Shown here: positions 61,028 through 64,000 of the stretch, piece after piece | Layout: every line of letters begins with the position of its first letter | How positions within the stretch are numbered: position 1 is the first letter of the stretch | Source: Ruminococcus sp. XPD3002 | GTDB taxonomy: Bacteria; Bacillota; Clostridia; Oscillospirales; Ruminococcaceae | Assembly (NCBI GenBank): GCA_900119535.1 | Contig: FPJT01000009.1 | Span: 94,146 to 158,145, forward strand | DNA: 64,000 bases | Direction: 5' to 3' | The notes under the pieces: generated by a model | Told to the model about the DNA's origin: nothing | The model's database searches: none | Seen by the model: the letters and a program-made list of their open reading frames with translations, nothing else | Position numbers and translations under genes: made by a program

Positions 61028-62008
61028 TTATTGTTCAATTGAGAAATATTCACTTAACGAAGTGATAGGAACTTTATTTGTACTATTATATGCATATATA
61101 CTCAATATAATGGAAGCGTCTGATGCATCGACTTTTCCATCGCTGTTCGCATCAAGTCTGTCTATATCATCCAGTATAGAACTTGGTTCAGCTTTTAAGC
61201 GTTCCAATTCTTCTGTAAGTTCACGATTTTTTTGTTCAAGCTCAGCAATATATTTTTCTTGTTCAGTTAATTGAGGCGTTGCAACGATATGAGAAGAAAG
61301 AATATCAGGTGAAACAGTAATATCATGTCCGAGGAATCTGATATTATAAGTATCAAGCGGATCAACATTTGGAGTAAAAACGACCATAGATTTTTCACCA
61401 ACAGCCATTTGGGGGAGCGCTCCTTCATAACCATAATGCAACAGACATGAACTTACTCGACTTCCCAATTCCGAATAGAAATAATATCTTTCGTTATTGC
61501 TGAATCCAGTCTTATGAAAATTACTTAGGCACTCGTACACACCATAACTTTTAGGATTAGAGCTAATATCCTGGTGTTGCCAAAAAGAATAATCTTCAAT
61601 AGGATCTTGTATTTTATTTTCATAGCTCTCTTTTGATATAGCATACTCTTTATTTTTCCCATTTGTTGAATAATAAGCATTCTGATTTTTAAACGCATAT
61701 TCCCTTGAATTTTCACTTACTGGCACAGAATTAATTATTATAGCGCGATGACTAACAGTTGCAAATCCATCCCACTCATGTGTATTCCAAAAATAACATT
61801 TTACGGTACCGTCATTATAGATATCAGCCTGACAGTCAATATATGGATATAATGTATCAATATCATCATCAATATAATATGAAGTTGTCCACGTTTCTGT
61901 CTTTACAATTTCAGGTTCTATAACAGCTGCATCTGAAAAAGAAAAATTAATTCCCATAGTTACGAATAATGCTGATAAAACAGCGGATATAACTTTTTTG
62001 TTTTTCAT
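61028..62008 (-). CDS. Secreted protein with coiled coil and half a dockerin
   Basis: A 326-residue secreted protein: signal peptide (to about 28), an unrecognised Tyr/Asn-rich domain (30-255), a coiled coil (LTEQEKYIAELEQKNRELTEELERLKAE, about 250-280) and a single Ca-binding dockerin-like half DRLDANSDGKVDASDASIILSIYAYNS (about 285-312). One loop instead of two is unusual for a dockerin. ATG 62008 follows AAGGAGG; the frame reaches 62041 through a palindrome copy. The gene is bracketed by palindrome copies 4 and 5. Low GC compared with other dockerin genes. Confidence 0.8.
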   Translation of the reverse strand: MKNKKVISAVLSALFVTMGINFSFSDAAVIEPEIVKTETWTTSYYIDDDIDTLYPYIDCQADIYNDGTVKCYFWNTHEWDGFATVSHRAIIINSVPVSENSREYAFKNQNAYYSTNGKNKEYAISKESYENKIQDPIEDYSFWQHQDISSNPKSYGVYECLSNFHKTGFSNNERYYFYSELGSRVSSCLLHYGYEGALPQMAVGEKSMVVFTPNVDPLDTYNIRFLGHDITVSPDILSSHIVATPQLTEQEKYIAELEQKNRELTEELERLKAEPSSILDDIDRLDANSDGKVDASDASIILSIYAYNSTNKVPITSLSEYFSIEQ

Positions 62009-62023
62009 GATAATACCTCCTTG

Positions 62024-62043
62024 CGTTGATACAAGTATCAACG
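62024..62043. repeat. Island palindrome copy 5
   Basis: CGTTGATACAAGTATCAACG, with a G change that extends the arms to 9 bp, between the two dockerin genes. Confidence 0.85.
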
Positions 62044-62046
62044 GCT

Positions 62047-62868
62047 TTATTTTATAAATAATTTGAAGTCCATATCTCCACCTGTAGAGAGGTACGAATA
62101 GTACTGAAGAATCAGAGTAGCATCAGAAGCATCTATCTTTCCGTCGCCGTTTACGTCTGCGGCTTTCTGCTGACTCTCTGTCAGCTGCATCTTTTCACCC
62201 GTTGACAGCAGCGAGTAGTTGACAAGGACAAGTGTAGCATCGTTTGCGTCTATTTTGCCGTCGCTGTTAAGGTCGCCTGACTCTGTTACGGTATTTGTGG
62301 GAGCTGCGCCGAGGGACTCGAATTTATAGTTGTATTTCTCTGCATAGGCTTGCGCTGTGGAGTTGTCATAGCCTTTTATTATGCCTGTAAACATCTCATT
62401 TTTATTTTCATCAATGTAATTAGTTATTGTATATGCATAATCAGCTATTTCACATTCAGGATTCAGTATGGTTATTGATTCAAGGGAAGAACAATGTAAA
62501 AACGCGAGTGTTCCGATGTTTGTAACTGAACTTGGAAGAGTTATTGATTCAAGAGATTCGCAACTAGAAAACGCATAATTTGCAATTCTTGCAACAGAAT
62601 CGGGAATTAATATATCACCAGAGCATTTTTTTCCGTCGATAAGAATACCATTAACAGCAAACAGAGGCGTTTTATCAGTGTTCTCTTTAAGCCATTTTGT
62701 TCTATAAAATGGATTATCGCCAATGCTTGTAACAGAATTTGGGATAGTTACTGATTCAAGAGATTCACAATCGCTAAATGCAATACTACCGATATGTGTA
62801 ACAGAATCAGAGATTGTGACTGATTCAAGAGTGGAATTGTCAAGAAATGTGCAGTCGGAGAATACCCA
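62047..62868 (-). pseudogene. BspA-type LRR-dockerin gene, 5' part lost at an IS junction
   Basis: From the IS junction near 62868 the minus-strand frame stays open to the stop at 62047 but has no start codon until an internal ATG at 62394. The lost-start part reads BspA-type leucine-rich repeats (SLESVTIPNSVTSIG, SLESITLPSSVTNIG), then the repeat-end motif IIKGYDNSTAQAYAEKYNYKFESLG and a two-loop dockerin (DLNSDGKIDANDATLVL, DVNGDGKIDASDATLILQYYSYLS). The 5' half is not on this side of the IS. It could be present beyond the right edge. The dockerin is an intact classic one. Confidence 0.85.
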
Positions 62869-62888
62869 AAATCTTGGATAGGCAGGAG

Positions 62889-63806
62889 TCAGGCGGCGTG
62901 ATGAGCCAGCCCAGTTGAAGTTCTTAGTGCCACAGGTGGGAGGCCGCCCTCGTTGAAGCTGTTGATCCTCTGGGTGTTGTAATAACCGAAGATGTATCGA
63001 AATATGACAGTTTTGACTTCTTCACGTTTCATTCTGTAGGTCGGGATCTGATACAGCTTTTCTTTTTTCAGCGTGGCAAAGAAGCTCTCCATACGAGCGT
63101 TGTCATAGCAGTGAGCAGTACCGCTGAGGCTTTGGATGAGCCCATTTGTTACAAGTTCCCTGCGAAAAGCGTAGCTTGTGTACTGGCAGCCACGGTCGCT
63201 GTGAAGAACAGTTCCTTCGAGTCTGCCGTACTTTTCACGCAGCTGTTTTACGGTGCCTATGCAAAGTTCCTTCTTCATGTTATCACGCATTTCAAGAGCA
63301 ATGATCTCACCGTTGAAGCAGTCGAGAATCGGTGAAACATAGAGCTTTCCGTCAGCGCACTGGACCTCGGTAATATCAGTCAACAGTTTTTTCAGCGGTT
63401 TGTCTGCAGTGAAGTTTCTTTTGATCAGATTCTCTCTGTCCTGAGTTTCAGTATCAGCTTTTGTGATACCGTGAGGTCTGCGATGTCTGTGGATAAGCCC
63501 GACTTCGCTCATAGTCCGGTATACTGTTCTGAGACTGACATGAGTGCCTTTCTGTGCAAGAGCTGACTGCATCCTTCTGACTCCGTAATTCTTATTGTCA
63601 GGATGCTCTGAAAGAATTTCCTGTATTTTGACCAGAAGAAGCTGCCTTGCACCTATCTTGCCCTGATTCCTGAGCCAGCGATAATAGCCTGATTCGCTGA
63701 TTTTCAGAAATCTGCATATTGCTTTCGCTCCGTACTTGCTACGGAACTCATTGACGAACAGGTGACGTTCGCTTGTCTTTACTTCTTCCGGTCTTTTGCG
63801 AAAAAA
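62889..63806 (-). CDS. IS3-family transposase OrfB (DDE integrase), -1 frameshift product
   Basis: The rve/DDE integrase domain has the catalytic residues in LTDITEVQ, LHSDRGCQYTS and ARMESFFATLKKEK, with a preceding HTH_21 region (ISESGYYRWLR...HPDNKNYGVRRM). The frame is open from the T6 slip (63806-63801) where FFRKRPEEVK begins; the first ATG is at 63572. It is made as OrfAB fusion by -1 frameshift. Confidence 0.93.
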   Translation of the reverse strand, partial: FFRKRPEEVKTSERHLFVNEFRSKYGAKAICRFLKISESGYYRWLRNQGKIGARQLLLVKIQEILSEHPDNKNYGVRRMQSALAQKGTHVSLRTVYRTMSEVGLIHRHRRPHGITKADTETQDRENLIKRNFTADKPLKKLLTDITEVQCADGKLYVSPILDCFNGEIIALEMRDNMKKELCIGTVKQLREKYGRLEGTVLHSDRGCQYTSYAFRRELVTNGLIQSLSGTAHCYDNARMESFFATLKKEKLYQIPTYRMKREEVKTVIFRYIFGYYNTQRINSFNEGGLPPVALRTSTGLAHHAA

Positions 63807-64000
63807 CCGAGTGCGTCCTTGAGAATATCATTTGCTTTGCGAAGCTCGGCATTTTCGCGCTCAAGCTCAAGATTACGCTGCTTAAGCTCTTCGTCGGTCA
63901 TCTGATACTTCTTAGCTTTGGCAGCGGCATTTCGCTTTGTACGCCAATCAGACAGTGTGTAATACTGGATACCTAACTGCTGAGCAGCCTTTTTCAGTCC
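63779..64000 (-). CDS. IS3-family OrfA (5' part outside window)
   Basis: The visible 73 residues hold a helix-turn-helix end (GLKKAAQQLGIQYYTLSDWRTKR) and a leucine-zipper-like coiled coil (ELKQRNLELERENAELRKANDILK), ending FFAKDRKK at TAA 63779. The T6 run gives the slip into orfB. It continues beyond base 64000. Confidence 0.9.
   Translation of the reverse strand, partial: GLKKAAQQLGIQYYTLSDWRTKRNAAAKAKKYQMTDEELKQRNLELERENAELRKANDILKDALGFFAKDRKK

Larger units (their letters stand above)
62866..64000 (-). mobile_element. IS3-family insertion sequence (one end outside window)
   Basis: Contains orfA and orfB in -1 frame overlap. One end lies near 62866 (ACCCAAAATCTTGG), just past the orfB stop. 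The other end, and so the inverted repeats and target duplication, are not visible. It interrupts the LRR-dockerin gene. Confidence 0.85.

Overview
The window looks like chromosome of a Gram-positive, plant-fibre-degrading gut or rumen Ruminococcus (R. flavefaciens/R. albus type). The evidence is five proteins with type I dockerin-like EF-hand repeats, a lipoprotein GH16 beta-glucanase, LPxTG pili with class C sortases, Thr-rich linkers, strong TTGACA/TATAAT promoters, GAAAGGA/GGAGG ribosome binding sites and moderate GC. The genus is inferred from these traits, not from a database match.

Layout. 1-2.3 kb: the end of thyX and a PrsA/SurA-like lipoprotein. 2.3-5.8 kb: a BcrAB-like ABC exporter with its two-component system. 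5.7-6.2 kb: a cluster of palindromes. 6.2-8.9 kb: a metallophosphoesterase and a polar amino-acid ABC transporter preceded by a structured RNA with two promoters. 9.4-10.8 kb: about 1.36 kb of apparent non-coding RNA with its own promoter and terminator. It is built from repeated stem-loops (nine copies of one motif, four of another, 183-nt period), and the nine-copy motif resembles the complement of the 16S rRNA 3' end. 10.8-20.3 kb: housekeeping genes (rarA, pyrophosphatase-like, Nudix, methyltransferase, glyA, a dockerin protein, aroBAC). 20.5 kb: a 180-bp MITE-like element. 20.8-34.9 kb: membrane proteins, a cation/proton antiporter, a dockerin protein, GH16, flavodoxin, a MacAB-type ABC exporter, DUF1015, Maf and a CPBP protease.

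35-47.9 kb is a cell-surface locus: two divergent, paralogous pilus operons sharing a regulatory region. Each starts with a small coiled-coil protein and a dedicated signal peptidase I, then pilin/adhesin and sortase genes. The right arm encodes a 1640-residue adhesin with a fibro-slime domain, Cna-B repeats and two CBM4/9-like modules, a major pilin and a class C sortase. 48-56.6 kb: an LRR/dockerin protein, a possible ADP-ribosyltransferase next to a COG0523 GTPase, an ECF sigma/anti-sigma/DUF4097 envelope-stress operon, and two alpha/beta hydrolases with near-identical 5' ends.

56.9-64 kb is accessory. After an initiator tRNA come two candidate structured RNAs, each with its own promoter. 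Then follow a HepT/MntA toxin-antitoxin pair, an XRE repressor with a palindromic operator, mobile-element-type genes, a half-dockerin protein, and an LRR-dockerin gene cut off by an IS3-family insertion running off the window. A 19-20 bp palindrome (CGTTGATACAAATATCAACG) occurs five times, only in this stretch and only between modules.

All calls were made by reading the sequence; no alignment, folding program or database search was run.
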